In this document: in pieces, positions 44,420-52,770 of the stretch
Layout: each line of letters starts with the position of its first letter
Numbering within the stretch: the first letter of the stretch is position 1
From: Gillisia sp. CAL575
GTDB taxonomy: Bacteria; Bacteroidota; Bacteroidia; Flavobacteriales; Flavobacteriaceae
Reading direction: 5' to 3'
Assembly (NCBI RefSeq): GCF_000403785.1
Contig: NZ_APHJ01000025.1
Coordinates: forward strand, 62,001 to 126,000
DNA: 64,000 nucleotides
The notes under the pieces: generated by a model
The model's input: the letters and a program-made list of their open reading frames with translations, nothing else
What the model was told of the DNA's origin: nothing
Database searches by the model: none
Translations under genes and position numbers: made by a program

Positions 44420-45772
44420 ATGAGAACAAAGTCCAGAAGAAAGAACAAAATTAATGTAGTCACACTTGGTTGTAGTAAGAATGTTTACGACAGTGAGGTA
44501 TTAATGGGGCAACTGAAAGCAAACGACAAGGATGTTGTTCATGAAGAAGAAGGAAATATTGTTGTAATCAATACTTGTGGATTTATAGATAATGCCAAGG
44601 AGGAGTCTGTAAACACAATTCTAGAATATGTTGCAAAAAAGCAAGAAGGAGAAGTAGATAAGGTTTTTGTAACAGGATGTTTAAGTGAAAGGTACAAACC
44701 AGATCTACAGAAAGAAATTCCAGATGTTGATCAATATTTTGGAACTACAGAATTACCGGAATTATTAGCAGCTCTAGAAGCAGATTATAAACACGAACTT
44801 TTAGGAGAGCGTTTAACTACAACCCCTAAAAATTACGCATATTTAAAGATTGCAGAAGGTTGTGATAGACCTTGTTCTTTTTGTGCAATACCTTTAATGC
44901 GTGGAAAACATAGATCTACTCCCATAGAACAATTGGTGAAAGAAGCTAAAAGTTTAGCGGCTAATGGCGTTAAAGAATTGGTTTTAATTGCACAAGATCT
45001 TACTTATTACGGGTTGGATATTTATAAGAAAAGAAATCTTGCAGAGTTATTAGAGAATCTTGTACAGGTAGAGGGAATAGAATGGATCAGGTTGCATTAT
45101 GCATTTCCAACAGGATTCCCAATGGATGTGTTGGAGGTAATGAATAGAGAGCCGAAGATCTGTAATTATTTAGATATCCCGCTTCAGCATATTTCAGATT
45201 CTATTTTGAAATCTATGCGAAGAGGAACTACGGAAGCAAAAACAACTAAACTTTTACAAGAGTTTAGAAAAGCTGTTCCAAATATGACGATTAGAACTAC
45301 TTTAATTGTTGGATATCCTGGAGAGACTGAAGAGGATTATCAAACTTTGAAGAATTGGGTGATCAAGATGCGCTTTGAACGTCTAGGTTGTTTTACGTAT
45401 TCTCATGAAGAAAATACGCATGCATTTAATCTAGTAGATGATGTTCCGCAGGAAGTGAAACAACAGCGAGCTAATGAGATCATGGAAATTCAATCTCAGA
45501 TCTCATGGGAATTAAATCAGAATAAAATTGGAGAAACCTTTAAAGTGATCATCGATAGAAAAGACGGGAATCATTTTATTGGGAGAACCGAATTTGATTC
45601 GCCAGATGTAGATAACGAAGTGCTAATAGACGCAACAGAGATTTACTTAAAAACAGGTGAATTCTATGATGTGAAAATTCATGAAGCAGCAGATTTTGAT
45701 CTTTATGGAATTCCGGTTAATGCAGATGTTTCTAAACCTGTTAGAAAAGAATTAAAAATTAGAACCTCCTAG
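44420..45772 (+). CDS. rimO: ribosomal protein S12 methylthiotransferase RimO
   Basis: A radical-SAM enzyme that methylthiolates the conserved aspartate of ribosomal protein S12. 450 residues. The N-terminal iron-sulfur cysteines are Cys18 (LGCSKN), Cys53 (NTCGF) and Cys87 (TGCLSE); the radical-SAM cluster is C148xxxC152xxC155 (GCDRPCSFC); the C-terminal TRAM domain ends at about residue 450. The IAEGCDRPCSFCAIPLMRG run and the LGCSKNVYDSE start indicate RimO rather than MiaB. Transcribed alone, followed by a terminator. Confidence 0.95.
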   Translation: MRTKSRRKNKINVVTLGCSKNVYDSEVLMGQLKANDKDVVHEEEGNIVVINTCGFIDNAKEESVNTILEYVAKKQEGEVDKVFVTGCLSERYKPDLQKEIPDVDQYFGTTELPELLAALEADYKHELLGERLTTTPKNYAYLKIAEGCDRPCSFCAIPLMRGKHRSTPIEQLVKEAKSLAANGVKELVLIAQDLTYYGLDIYKKRNLAELLENLVQVEGIEWIRLHYAFPTGFPMDVLEVMNREPKICNYLDIPLQHISDSILKSMRRGTTEAKTTKLLQEFRKAVPNMTIRTTLIVGYPGETEEDYQTLKNWVIKMRFERLGCFTYSHEENTHAFNLVDDVPQEVKQQRANEIMEIQSQISWELNQNKIGETFKVIIDRKDGNHFIGRTEFDSPDVDNEVLIDATEIYLKTGEFYDVKIHEAADFDLYGIPVNADVSKPVRKELKIRTS

Positions 45773-45916
45773 ATAATTGCAGTTGGTTACAAAAAGGTAA
45801 TCATTGCTTAATCTTAAGGTCACTTTATATCGCAAAAAAACTATAATATTTGAATAGCCTTTTAATTAAGGCTGTTTCATATAATCTTTAGTTTTTGTCG
45901 ACATCGATTTGTGAAG

Positions 45917-45945
45917 AAGCCGTCTCAAAAGGACGGCTTTTCTTA
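45917..45945 (+). terminator. terminator of rimO
   Basis: An 8-bp stem AAGCCGTC/GACGGCTT (45917-45924 with 45932-45939) with a short A-rich loop and TTCTTATT-type run. It ends about 27 bp before the PHO-box repeats. Confidence 0.8.
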
Positions 45946-45971
45946 TTAATTTTTGTTTTTTGACTAAATCG

Positions 45972-46001
45972 TAACTTGCAAGTAACATTAACTTAACATT
46001 A
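45972..46001 (+). promoter_or_regulatory. PHO-box-like triple repeat before the phosphate operon
   Basis: Three copies of TAAC-containing 8-mers every 11 bp: TAACTTGC at 45972, TAACATTA at 45983 and TAACATTA at 45994. Direct repeats with 11-bp spacing are the form of PhoB/PhoP sites (TTAACA in Bacillus). They lie directly before the likely -10 region (46008-46015) where an activator would replace a missing -33 box. Confidence 0.65.
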
Positions 46002-46007
46002 GAGTCG

Positions 46008-46015
46008 CACATTTG
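46008..46015 (+). promoter_or_regulatory. likely -7 element of the phosphate operon
   Basis: CACATTTG is one base from TAnnTTTG (C for T at position 1), 22 bp before the porin ATG, and just after the PHO-box repeats. Weak by itself, as expected for an activated promoter. Confidence 0.4.
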
Positions 46016-46037
46016 CACCGACAAAAACAAACAGATA

Positions 46038-47240
46038 ATGAAATTAAAGTGGACTATGTTACTTGCTTTCGGACTGGTAACATCCTATTTTGCCAATGCG
46101 CAGGATATTACAAATAACAAATTTGGTAAAGGTTTGGTAAACGTAGTGGCAAAAGATAGCTCGTATAGCTTAAAATTTGCAGCTCGTTTTCAATCTTTAT
46201 ATACTGGTTCCTGGGATTTTCCTAATAACGATAATTTGGAAAATGGCGAAGGACAATTATTAATTAGAAGAGCTAGATTGAAATTTGAAGGTTTTGCATA
46301 TTCTCCAAAATTAACTTACAAGATTGAATTAGGCTTGTCTAACAGAGATATAAGCGGAGGTTCGGAATTTACGAGCAACTCGCCTAGATATATCTTAGAT
46401 GCCGTTTTAAAATGGAACTTCTACGAAAATTTCGAATTATGGGTTGGACAAACTAAACTTCCTGGTAACAGAGAACGAGTTATTTCTTCAGCAAATCTAC
46501 AAACCGTAGATCGTTCTTTAGTAAATAGTGAATTTAATGTAGATCGAGAAATGGGTTTCCAGTTACACCACCATTTTGGATTGGGTGAAAAGTTGATCAT
46601 TAAAGAAGCCTTTGCTTTTTCTCAAGGAGAAGGTAGAAACGTAACTACTGGAAATCTTGGAGGATATCAGTATACAGGTAGATTAGAGGTTCTTCCTTTT
46701 GGAGATTTCGATGATTATTCTGGCGCAGATTTAAAAAGAGAGCAAACTCCAAAATTAGCTTTAGGAGTAAGTTATGATCATAATAGCAATGCTGTAAAAA
46801 CTCGTTCAAATAGTGGGAGTTATATGACCACTGATACTGGTTTTTTTGAAACAGATATAAATACATTCTTTATAGATGGGATTTTCAAATATCAGGGATT
46901 CTCTGCAATGGCAGAATATGCTAAAAGAACTGCAGACAATGAAATTGCTGTGAATTCTGATGGTACTACAACTGGTAAAGTGGTAGAAGTAGGAGACGGG
47001 ATAAATATGCAAGCTGGATATTTGTTTAAAAACAATTTTGAAGTTGTTGGTAGATATACGCAGGTTGCTTTAGATGAAGCTTTAACGGGTGAGGGTATAG
47101 AGAATCAATATACCTTTGGTGTTTCAAAATATATTGTTGGACATAAATTAAAAGTTCAAACAGATGTAAGTTGGAACGATTACGAGAACAACTTAGACAA
47201 TAGCTTAGCATATAGATTACAAATAGACATTCATTTTTAA
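46038..47240 (+). CDS. phosphate-selective porin (OprP/OprO family)
   Basis: A 400-residue outer-membrane barrel that lets phosphate into the periplasm. Signal peptide KLKWTMLLAFGLVTSYFANAQ, then beta strands with the family features LKFAARFQSLYTGSWDF, LIRRARLKFEGFAYSPKLTY and DRSLVNSEFNVDREMGFQLH, ending in a strand that closes with SLAYRLQIDIHF, the terminal aromatic needed for assembly. It heads the pst operon, 13 bp before pstS, consistent with phosphate starvation control from the upstream repeats. Confidence 0.9.
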   Translation: MKLKWTMLLAFGLVTSYFANAQDITNNKFGKGLVNVVAKDSSYSLKFAARFQSLYTGSWDFPNNDNLENGEGQLLIRRARLKFEGFAYSPKLTYKIELGLSNRDISGGSEFTSNSPRYILDAVLKWNFYENFELWVGQTKLPGNRERVISSANLQTVDRSLVNSEFNVDREMGFQLHHHFGLGEKLIIKEAFAFSQGEGRNVTTGNLGGYQYTGRLEVLPFGDFDDYSGADLKREQTPKLALGVSYDHNSNAVKTRSNSGSYMTTDTGFFETDINTFFIDGIFKYQGFSAMAEYAKRTADNEIAVNSDGTTTGKVVEVGDGINMQAGYLFKNNFEVVGRYTQVALDEALTGEGIENQYTFGVSKYIVGHKLKVQTDVSWNDYENNLDNSLAYRLQIDIHF

Positions 47241-47253
47241 AAATAATTAAACC

Positions 47254-48201
47254 ATGAAAAAAGTATTATTAATTGCAATTTTATCTTTCGCTGTTATTTC
47301 TTGCGGAAATAATAAAGGTCAGAATAACGAGAATGGGGAAGCAGGATCTGGAACGATATCTATAGATGGTTCTAGTACAGTATATCCTATTACTGAAGCT
47401 GTTGCTGAAGAGTTTAGAGCAGTACAGCCTAAAGTAGATGTTACTATTGGAGTTTCAGGAACTGGAGGAGGTTTTCAAAAATTTGGAAGAGGAGAGATCA
47501 ACATTTCAGATGCTTCTAGACCAATTAAAGCTGAAGAAGCTGCAGTTGCTAAAGAAAATAACATTACTTACGTAGAATTGGAAGTTGCCTATGATGGACT
47601 TGCAGTTGTTATTAATCCAGAAAATGATTGGGCTACTTCTTTTACAGTAGAAGAATTAAAAATGATCTGGGAACCTGCAGCGCAAGGGAAGATCAAAAAA
47701 TGGAATCAAATAAATCCAGCATGGCCAAATGAAGAAATTCATTTATTCGGACCTGGTGTTGCCTCTGGAACTTTCGATTATTTTACAGAAGCTATTGTTG
47801 GTAAAAGTGGATCTAGTAGAGGAGACTTTACTGCTAGTGAAGATGATAATGTATTAGTACAAGGAGTTGCTGGAGATAAATACGGGTTAGGATTTTTTGG
47901 ATTGGCTTATTTCGAGGCAAATCAGGACAAATTAGCATTAGCTTCAGTAGATGGAGGCAATGGTCCAGTGAAACCATCCACAGAAACTGTGAAAAACGGA
48001 ACTTATTCTCCTTTATCTAGACCTTTATACATCTATGTAAATAGTTCTTCTTTAAAAGATAAGCAGGTTATAGATTTCGTGGAGTTTTATTTAGATGAAG
48101 CTGGAGCATTGGCAAAAGATGTGGGATATATTTCTATGACCAAAGAAGAATATGCCGTTCAAAAAGAAAAATTCAATAAGTTTGTAAAAGAAAATCAATA
48201 G
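47254..48201 (+). CDS. pstS: phosphate-binding protein PstS
   Basis: The periplasmic phosphate-binding lipoprotein that feeds PstCA. 315 residues with signal [20 protein letters not shown] (lipobox Cys17). The phosphate-binding loops are [43 protein letters not shown] and [12 protein letters not shown]. It lies between the porin and pstC in the standard order. A hairpin follows its stop before pstC. Confidence 0.97.
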   Translation: MKKVLLIAILSFAVISCGNNKGQNNENGEAGSGTISIDGSSTVYPITEAVAEEFRAVQPKVDVTIGVSGTGGGFQKFGRGEINISDASRPIKAEEAAVAKENNITYVELEVAYDGLAVVINPENDWATSFTVEELKMIWEPAAQGKIKKWNQINPAWPNEEIHLFGPGVASGTFDYFTEAIVGKSGSSRGDFTASEDDNVLVQGVAGDKYGLGFFGLAYFEANQDKLALASVDGGNGPVKPSTETVKNGTYSPLSRPLYIYVNSSSLKDKQVIDFVEFYLDEAGALAKDVGYISMTKEEYAVQKEKFNKFVKENQ

Positions 48202-48252
48202 TCAGATATTGAAATGATTACAATATTGGAAAAAGTATAATTTTACTGAAGA

Positions 48253-48288
48253 CTGAAATACCTGCCCAAATTGTGGGCGGGTTTTCAG
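48253..48288 (+). terminator. attenuator-like hairpin between pstS and pstC
   Basis: A long stem, CTGAAA-x2-CCTGCCCA paired with TGGGCGG(G)-x-TTTCAG, with a 5-base loop and TTTT within the right arm. It could partly end transcription after the abundant porin and PstS, reducing PstCAB. That role is inferred. Confidence 0.65.
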
Positions 48289-48324
48289 TTTATTTAACCT
48301 TTTACACTAATTTATATTTTATAA

Positions 48325-49203
48325 ATGCGAAAACTTAAGGAATTAGTAATTGAAAGGGGCCTATTATTAAGTGCTCTTATTACTATTGCCGTGACAGTTG
48401 GAATTGTTTTAGTGCTTTCTATTGAGGCCATAAATTTTTTCAGTGAAGTTTCGATAATAGACTTTATAACAGATCCAGAATGGACTCCGTTATTTTCTGA
48501 TAAACATTTTGGGATCCTGCCTTTACTGTCTGGTACCCTTTTAACTTCGTTTATCGCAATTGCATTTGCAGTACCTGTAGGACTATCCATTAGTATCTAT
48601 CTTAGTGAATATGCACCAAAAAGTTTTAGAAGAACTATAAAGCCTCTTTTAGAACTACTTGCTGCAGTACCTACTGTAGTTTATGGATTCTTTGCTTTAA
48701 TGGTAGTAACTCCGTTCTTACAGTCTTTTATACCTGGAATGTCCAGTTTTAACTCTTTATCTGCTGGTTTGGTTATGGGGATCATGATTATTCCTTATAT
48801 CTCTTCCTTGAGTGAAGATGCGCTTCATGCGGTTCCAAACTCTTTAAGGGAGGCCGCCTATGGAATGGGATCTACAAGATTGCAAAATTCATTTAAAGTG
48901 ATGGTTCCAGCAGCCTCGTCTGGAATAATAGTTTCTATAATTTTGGCAATATCGAGAGCCATTGGGGAAACTATGATCGTTGCTATTGCAGCAGGACAAC
49001 AACCAAGATTAACTTTTGACCCAACAGTACCCGTAGAAACAATTACAGCATATATCGTTCAGGTGAGTTTAGGGGATGTGCAACATGATTCATTGGAGTA
49101 CAAAACTATTTTTGCAGCTGGGATCACCTTGTTCGTATTTACCTTCTTGCTAAATACGATTAGTTATAGAATCAGAAAAAAATTCCAGGAGAAATATGAA
49201 TAA
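48325..49203 (+). CDS. pstC: phosphate ABC transporter permease PstC
   Basis: One of the two Pst permeases. 292 residues, six membrane helices (LLSALITIAVTVGIVLVLSI, LLSGTLLTSFIAIAFAVPVG, LELLAAVPTVVYGFFALMVV and three more), and the binding-protein-dependent loop SLREAAYGMGSTRLQNSFKV plus ISRAIGETMIVAIAAG. The start is 36 bp after the attenuator hairpin; the stop overlaps pstA by 8 bp. Confidence 0.95.
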   Translation: MRKLKELVIERGLLLSALITIAVTVGIVLVLSIEAINFFSEVSIIDFITDPEWTPLFSDKHFGILPLLSGTLLTSFIAIAFAVPVGLSISIYLSEYAPKSFRRTIKPLLELLAAVPTVVYGFFALMVVTPFLQSFIPGMSSFNSLSAGLVMGIMIIPYISSLSEDALHAVPNSLREAAYGMGSTRLQNSFKVMVPAASSGIIVSIILAISRAIGETMIVAIAAGQQPRLTFDPTVPVETITAYIVQVSLGDVQHDSLEYKTIFAAGITLFVFTFLLNTISYRIRKKFQEKYE

Positions 49204-50050
49204 TATTAGAAAGAACAGACTGAAGGATCAGGCTTTCAAAATATGGGGAATTTTCTGTACGTTGTTAGGTCTTGTTTTGCTTGCAGTCTTTATTGGAAAT
49301 ATTCTCGTAGATGGAATTATGAGAATAGATTGGGAATTTGTGATGAATCTTCCATCTAGAAAGCCCGAAAAAGCTGGTATTTATACTGCCTTAATGGGAA
49401 GTATTTGGGTGCTATTACTTACTACCTTAATCGCATTACCAGTTGGTATCGCAGCGGCTATATATTTAGAAGAGTATTCTAAAAAGAATAGATTATCTAC
49501 TATCTTAGAAGTTAATATTTCTAACCTTGCTGGAGTACCATCTATTATTTATGGATTGTTAGGATTGGAAGTGTTTGTAAGGATCTTAGAAATGGGAGCA
49601 AGCGTATTGGCTGGGAGTTTTACTTTAGCATTGCTAATTTTGCCTATAGTCATCGTTTCTACTCGAGAAGCATTAAAAGCAGTGCCTAAATCTATTAGGG
49701 ATGCTTCTTTTGCAATGGGAGCTTCAAAATGGCAAACTGTGTATCATCAATTATTACCGGCTTCTTTTGGAGGAATTTTAACAGGGATTATTTTAGCTTT
49801 ATCTAGAGCGGTAGGAGAAACTGCACCATTAATTGTAATTGGAGCATTAGCATATGTACCATTTGCGCCTTCCTCACCAATGGATGAGTTCTCGGTATTA
49901 CCAATTCAAATATTTAACTGGATCACGCGTCCGCAGCACGGATTTGTGGAGAATGCGGCCGCAGCTATAATTATTTTATTGTTGATTACTTTTGTAATGA
50001 ACGGGATTGCAGTTTATTTCAGAAATAAATGGCAGAAAAAATTTAAATAA
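49196..50050 (+). CDS. pstA: phosphate ABC transporter permease PstA
   Basis: The second Pst permease, 284 residues, six membrane helices (FCTLLGLVLLAVFIGNILV, WVLLLTTLIALPVGIAAAIY, VSTREALKAVPKSIRDASFA and the loop AMGASKWQTVYHQLLPASFG that contacts PstB). SRAVGETAPLIVIGALAYVP is the family block. It overlaps pstC by 8 bp and is followed by pstB after 15 bp. Confidence 0.95.
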   Translation: MNNIRKNRLKDQAFKIWGIFCTLLGLVLLAVFIGNILVDGIMRIDWEFVMNLPSRKPEKAGIYTALMGSIWVLLLTTLIALPVGIAAAIYLEEYSKKNRLSTILEVNISNLAGVPSIIYGLLGLEVFVRILEMGASVLAGSFTLALLILPIVIVSTREALKAVPKSIRDASFAMGASKWQTVYHQLLPASFGGILTGIILALSRAVGETAPLIVIGALAYVPFAPSSPMDEFSVLPIQIFNWITRPQHGFVENAAAAIIILLLITFVMNGIAVYFRNKWQKKFK

Positions 50051-50065
50051 CAGAAGTGTTATACT

Positions 50066-50866
50066 ATGAGTAAAGATAAAAAGGAAAGCGTGATAGAAAG
50101 TAGCATTAAACGTAAGTATAAGTTACAAGCGAATGATGTAAAAGTGTGGTACGATGATTTCATGGCTATCAAAGGGATTAGCATGGATATTAAGCCCAAC
50201 AAGGTGACTGCTTTTATTGGACCTTCGGGTTGTGGGAAGTCTACATTTTTAAGATTATTCAATAGAATGAACGATTATGTAGATGGTTTTAAGATGGAAG
50301 GTGAGATCAATATAGATGGTAGTAATATCAATGATAAGGATATAAACGTGGAATTGCTTAGAAAGCAAGTGGGGATGGTATTTCAAAAACCAAATCCATT
50401 TCCTAAATCTATTTTTGAAAATGTAGCCTACGGATTAAAGATCCAAGGACTAAAGGATAAAGCATTTTTGGAGGAACGTGTGGAAAGCTCTTTGAAACAA
50501 GTGGCACTTTGGGATGAGGTAAAGGACGATCTTAATAAATCGGCATTAGCGCTTTCTGGTGGGCAACAACAACGTTTATGTATTGCTAGAACCTTGGCAG
50601 TAGAACCATCTATTATACTAATGGATGAGCCAACTTCAGCTTTAGACCCTATTTCCACGGCTAAAATTGAAGAACTTATTTATAAATTAAAAGACAAGTA
50701 TACTATTGTGATTGTTACGCATAACATGCAACAAGCAAGTAGAATTAGTGATAATACGGCATTTTTCTATCTAGGAGAACTAATAGAATACGATAAGACC
50801 AACAAAATCTTCACTAATCCTGAAAAAGAACAAACCGAAAATTACATTACAGGTCGTTTCGGATAA
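50066..50866 (+). CDS. pstB: phosphate ABC transporter ATPase PstB
   Basis: The ATPase of the Pst transporter, 266 residues. Walker A is GPSGCGKST (52-60), the Q-loop is [14 protein letters not shown] (the NPFP is a PstB trait), the signature is [16 protein letters not shown], Walker B is [13 protein letters not shown], and the H-loop is [14 protein letters not shown] charged N-terminal extension (about 20 residues) precedes it. Lies between pstA and phoU. Confidence 0.97.
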   Translation: MSKDKKESVIESSIKRKYKLQANDVKVWYDDFMAIKGISMDIKPNKVTAFIGPSGCGKSTFLRLFNRMNDYVDGFKMEGEINIDGSNINDKDINVELLRKQVGMVFQKPNPFPKSIFENVAYGLKIQGLKDKAFLEERVESSLKQVALWDEVKDDLNKSALALSGGQQQRLCIARTLAVEPSIILMDEPTSALDPISTAKIEELIYKLKDKYTIVIVTHNMQQASRISDNTAFFYLGELIEYDKTNKIFTNPEKEQTENYITGRFG

Positions 50867-50877
50867 ACTTAAACATT

Positions 50878-51561
50878 ATGATGAATTTAGAAGATCACAG
50901 GGAAATTTTGAATCAGTCAGGTTTGGAAATGTTCCAACTGGTTAGAAAACAATTTATAAAATCTAAAGAGGCATTTCTTAATCACGATAATGATCTTGCA
51001 GAAGAAGTTTTGCATACAGAAAACCGAGTAAATGGAATGGATCTTAAGTTAGATAGAGAATGTGAGCGTTTTATAGCTTTGCATAATCCTGTAGCTGGCG
51101 ATTTACGTTTTGTTTTGGCCTTAAGAAAGATCAATTTCGATTTGGAGCGTATAGGAGATCATGCTTATGGGATTTCTAGTTACATCGTAGAGGTAGATAC
51201 TCCTGTGGATAAAGAAGTATTGGCAAAATTAGACTTTGAGGAAATGTATAAGGCAGCTTTGTCTATGCTAGATGATATTAGAGATGCTTATACAACAGGA
51301 AATGCTAAAAAGGCTAGAAAGGTATTTAAAAAAGATAAGATCCTTAATAAGATTAATTTAAACTCTTTTGGTGTTATTTCTGAGGAAGTACGAAAAGATC
51401 CTAATATGATCGAGCAGTATTTATTGCTGTTTTCTGTAATAAAGAAAATTGAGAGGGTAGGGGATTTAATCACCAATATTGGGGAAGAGATTATATTTTA
51501 CCTTGAAGCAGAAGTATTAAAGCACAGAAAGAAAAAAGGTCCATCTAAGCCAAATAAATAA
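50878..51561 (+). CDS. phoU: phosphate regulator PhoU
   Basis: PhoU links the Pst transporter to the PhoR/PhoB system and limits phosphate uptake. 227 residues, two three-helix bundles with the metal-binding motifs RKINFDLERIGDHAYGI and VIKKIERVGDLITNIGEEI. It is 11 bp after pstB and closes the operon. No phoB or phoR is in the window, so the partner kinase must be elsewhere. Confidence 0.95.
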   Translation: MMNLEDHREILNQSGLEMFQLVRKQFIKSKEAFLNHDNDLAEEVLHTENRVNGMDLKLDRECERFIALHNPVAGDLRFVLALRKINFDLERIGDHAYGISSYIVEVDTPVDKEVLAKLDFEEMYKAALSMLDDIRDAYTTGNAKKARKVFKKDKILNKINLNSFGVISEEVRKDPNMIEQYLLLFSVIKKIERVGDLITNIGEEIIFYLEAEVLKHRKKKGPSKPNK

Positions 51562-51589
51562 GAGTGTACCAATCCTTTAGGGGTTCAGC

Positions 51590-51680
51590 AGGCACTTGAT
51601 AATTTCGTCATGCTGAACTTCTTTCAGAGTCTTCTCCCGATTTATTGGGATGCTGAAACAAGTTCAGCATGACGAAAACT
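51590..51680. repeat. dispersed inverted-repeat element (CGTCATGCTGAAC type)
   Basis: Perfect 18-bp arms (51603-51620 with 51660-51677) around a 39-base loop that itself contains TCCCGATTTATTGGGA. Its TTCAGCATGACGAAA arm is like the one at 55.7 kb. It sits between phoU and the isoprenoid-like gene and could end transcription on either strand. Confidence 0.6.
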
Positions 51681-51738
51681 TTTAATGCAACTAGTTAAAT
51701 GTAATATCTAACAAAGCTAAGTACAATTAGATAAAAGT

Positions 51739-52770
51739 TTATAAATATTGAGAATGCAGCCTTAAGTAATACTTAATGGCTGCATTTTTATTTTTAAGCA
51801 ATTGCATATCGCATATCAACTGCTTTCTGGAATATTTTTCAGGTTGAAAAAGTGAAGTTTCCGAAGTTTGTAATTTTTTAAACTGATCTAGACATACATA
51901 TACACGAGAAAGTCCAAAAATTATGATCCTTGTAAATTCTTGAAGCTGTTTTTCTGGATAATTACATTTAGATAATAAGCTTATAGTTTTCTGCAACTCT
52001 GTAGAGAATGAATTGCGTAATTGGTGAATGGAATTTGTGTTGGTAGCAAGTGTTTCTATCTTTTGTTGTACATCCTCCCAAATATCAAAAATATCGTTCC
52101 CCATTTGCATCAGGCCGCCTAAGTGATAGATCATTTTTTTTTCCTCTATCTCTAATCTGTTATTCAAACACAATCTATAGAACAAAAAGGAATGTCCTCC
52201 TTTGAGAAAAGTGAGTTCTTTGATCTTTTTTTCTGAAAGATCTTTGTTAAGTTGAAGCTCACTTTCTGCTTGTGTATTAAAAACTGCCTTAGCTTGTTGT
52301 TTTAGGGCTTGCGGGTTTTCTGAAGATCGCAGGCCTTTTATATAGCAATGCTTTAATAGGGCTTCGTAGCTGTTTTTAGGTTCTAATTTTTCAGGATCAA
52401 TTATAAAATCTTTCAGATGCATCACTTCTTTGTCCTGTTCATCAAAGAGATCATCGAGTAAGCCTGATATTCCACCTAAGTAAGTGATAGTTTTTCGTTC
52501 TGCTAAATCCAAAGGAGAGCCTCTTAAAATACCAAATGCATAACCCAAAATTGCTGGTACTCCTAAAGCGTAATACTTAGTGAACTTATTAAAATCATCT
52601 TTTTTAAGGCTGCCGTCATTAGTGTTTTGGAAAGATTGAAGCTCTGGAAGTACATTTTTATTTAGATGCTTTTTTTGCTCCCTAACATTTTGGAACAAAA
52701 AAAATGCAACTGAAGGAAGTTTCAAAATCCCGACAGTTGCATTTATAAATGAATTTCGATTATTTTTCAT
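51739..52770 (-). CDS. class I isoprenoid-synthase-like protein
   Basis: A 343-residue soluble, all-helical protein without a signal peptide. DDLFDEQD (106-113) fits the first aspartate-rich motif DDxxD, NDIFDIWEDV (225-234) the second metal-binding motif, and FLKGGHSFLFY (188-198) lies where trans-prenyltransferases have their KT/KG lysine. This pattern is of the class I terpenoid-synthase fold; NCBI uses a name like class 1 isoprenoid biosynthesis enzyme for such proteins. The substrate is unknown, and the first aspartate cluster lacks the usual neighbours of FPP synthases. Its start overlaps the M16 peptidase stop by 11 bp, so the two are translationally coupled. Confidence 0.75.
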   Translation of the reverse strand: MKNNRNSFINATVGILKLPSVAFFLFQNVREQKKHLNKNVLPELQSFQNTNDGSLKKDDFNKFTKYYALGVPAILGYAFGILRGSPLDLAERKTITYLGGISGLLDDLFDEQDKEVMHLKDFIIDPEKLEPKNSYEALLKHCYIKGLRSSENPQALKQQAKAVFNTQAESELQLNKDLSEKKIKELTFLKGGHSFLFYRLCLNNRLEIEEKKMIYHLGGLMQMGNDIFDIWEDVQQKIETLATNTNSIHQLRNSFSTELQKTISLLSKCNYPEKQLQEFTRIIIFGLSRVYVCLDQFKKLQTSETSLFQPEKYSRKQLICDMQLLKNKNAAIKYYLRLHSQYL

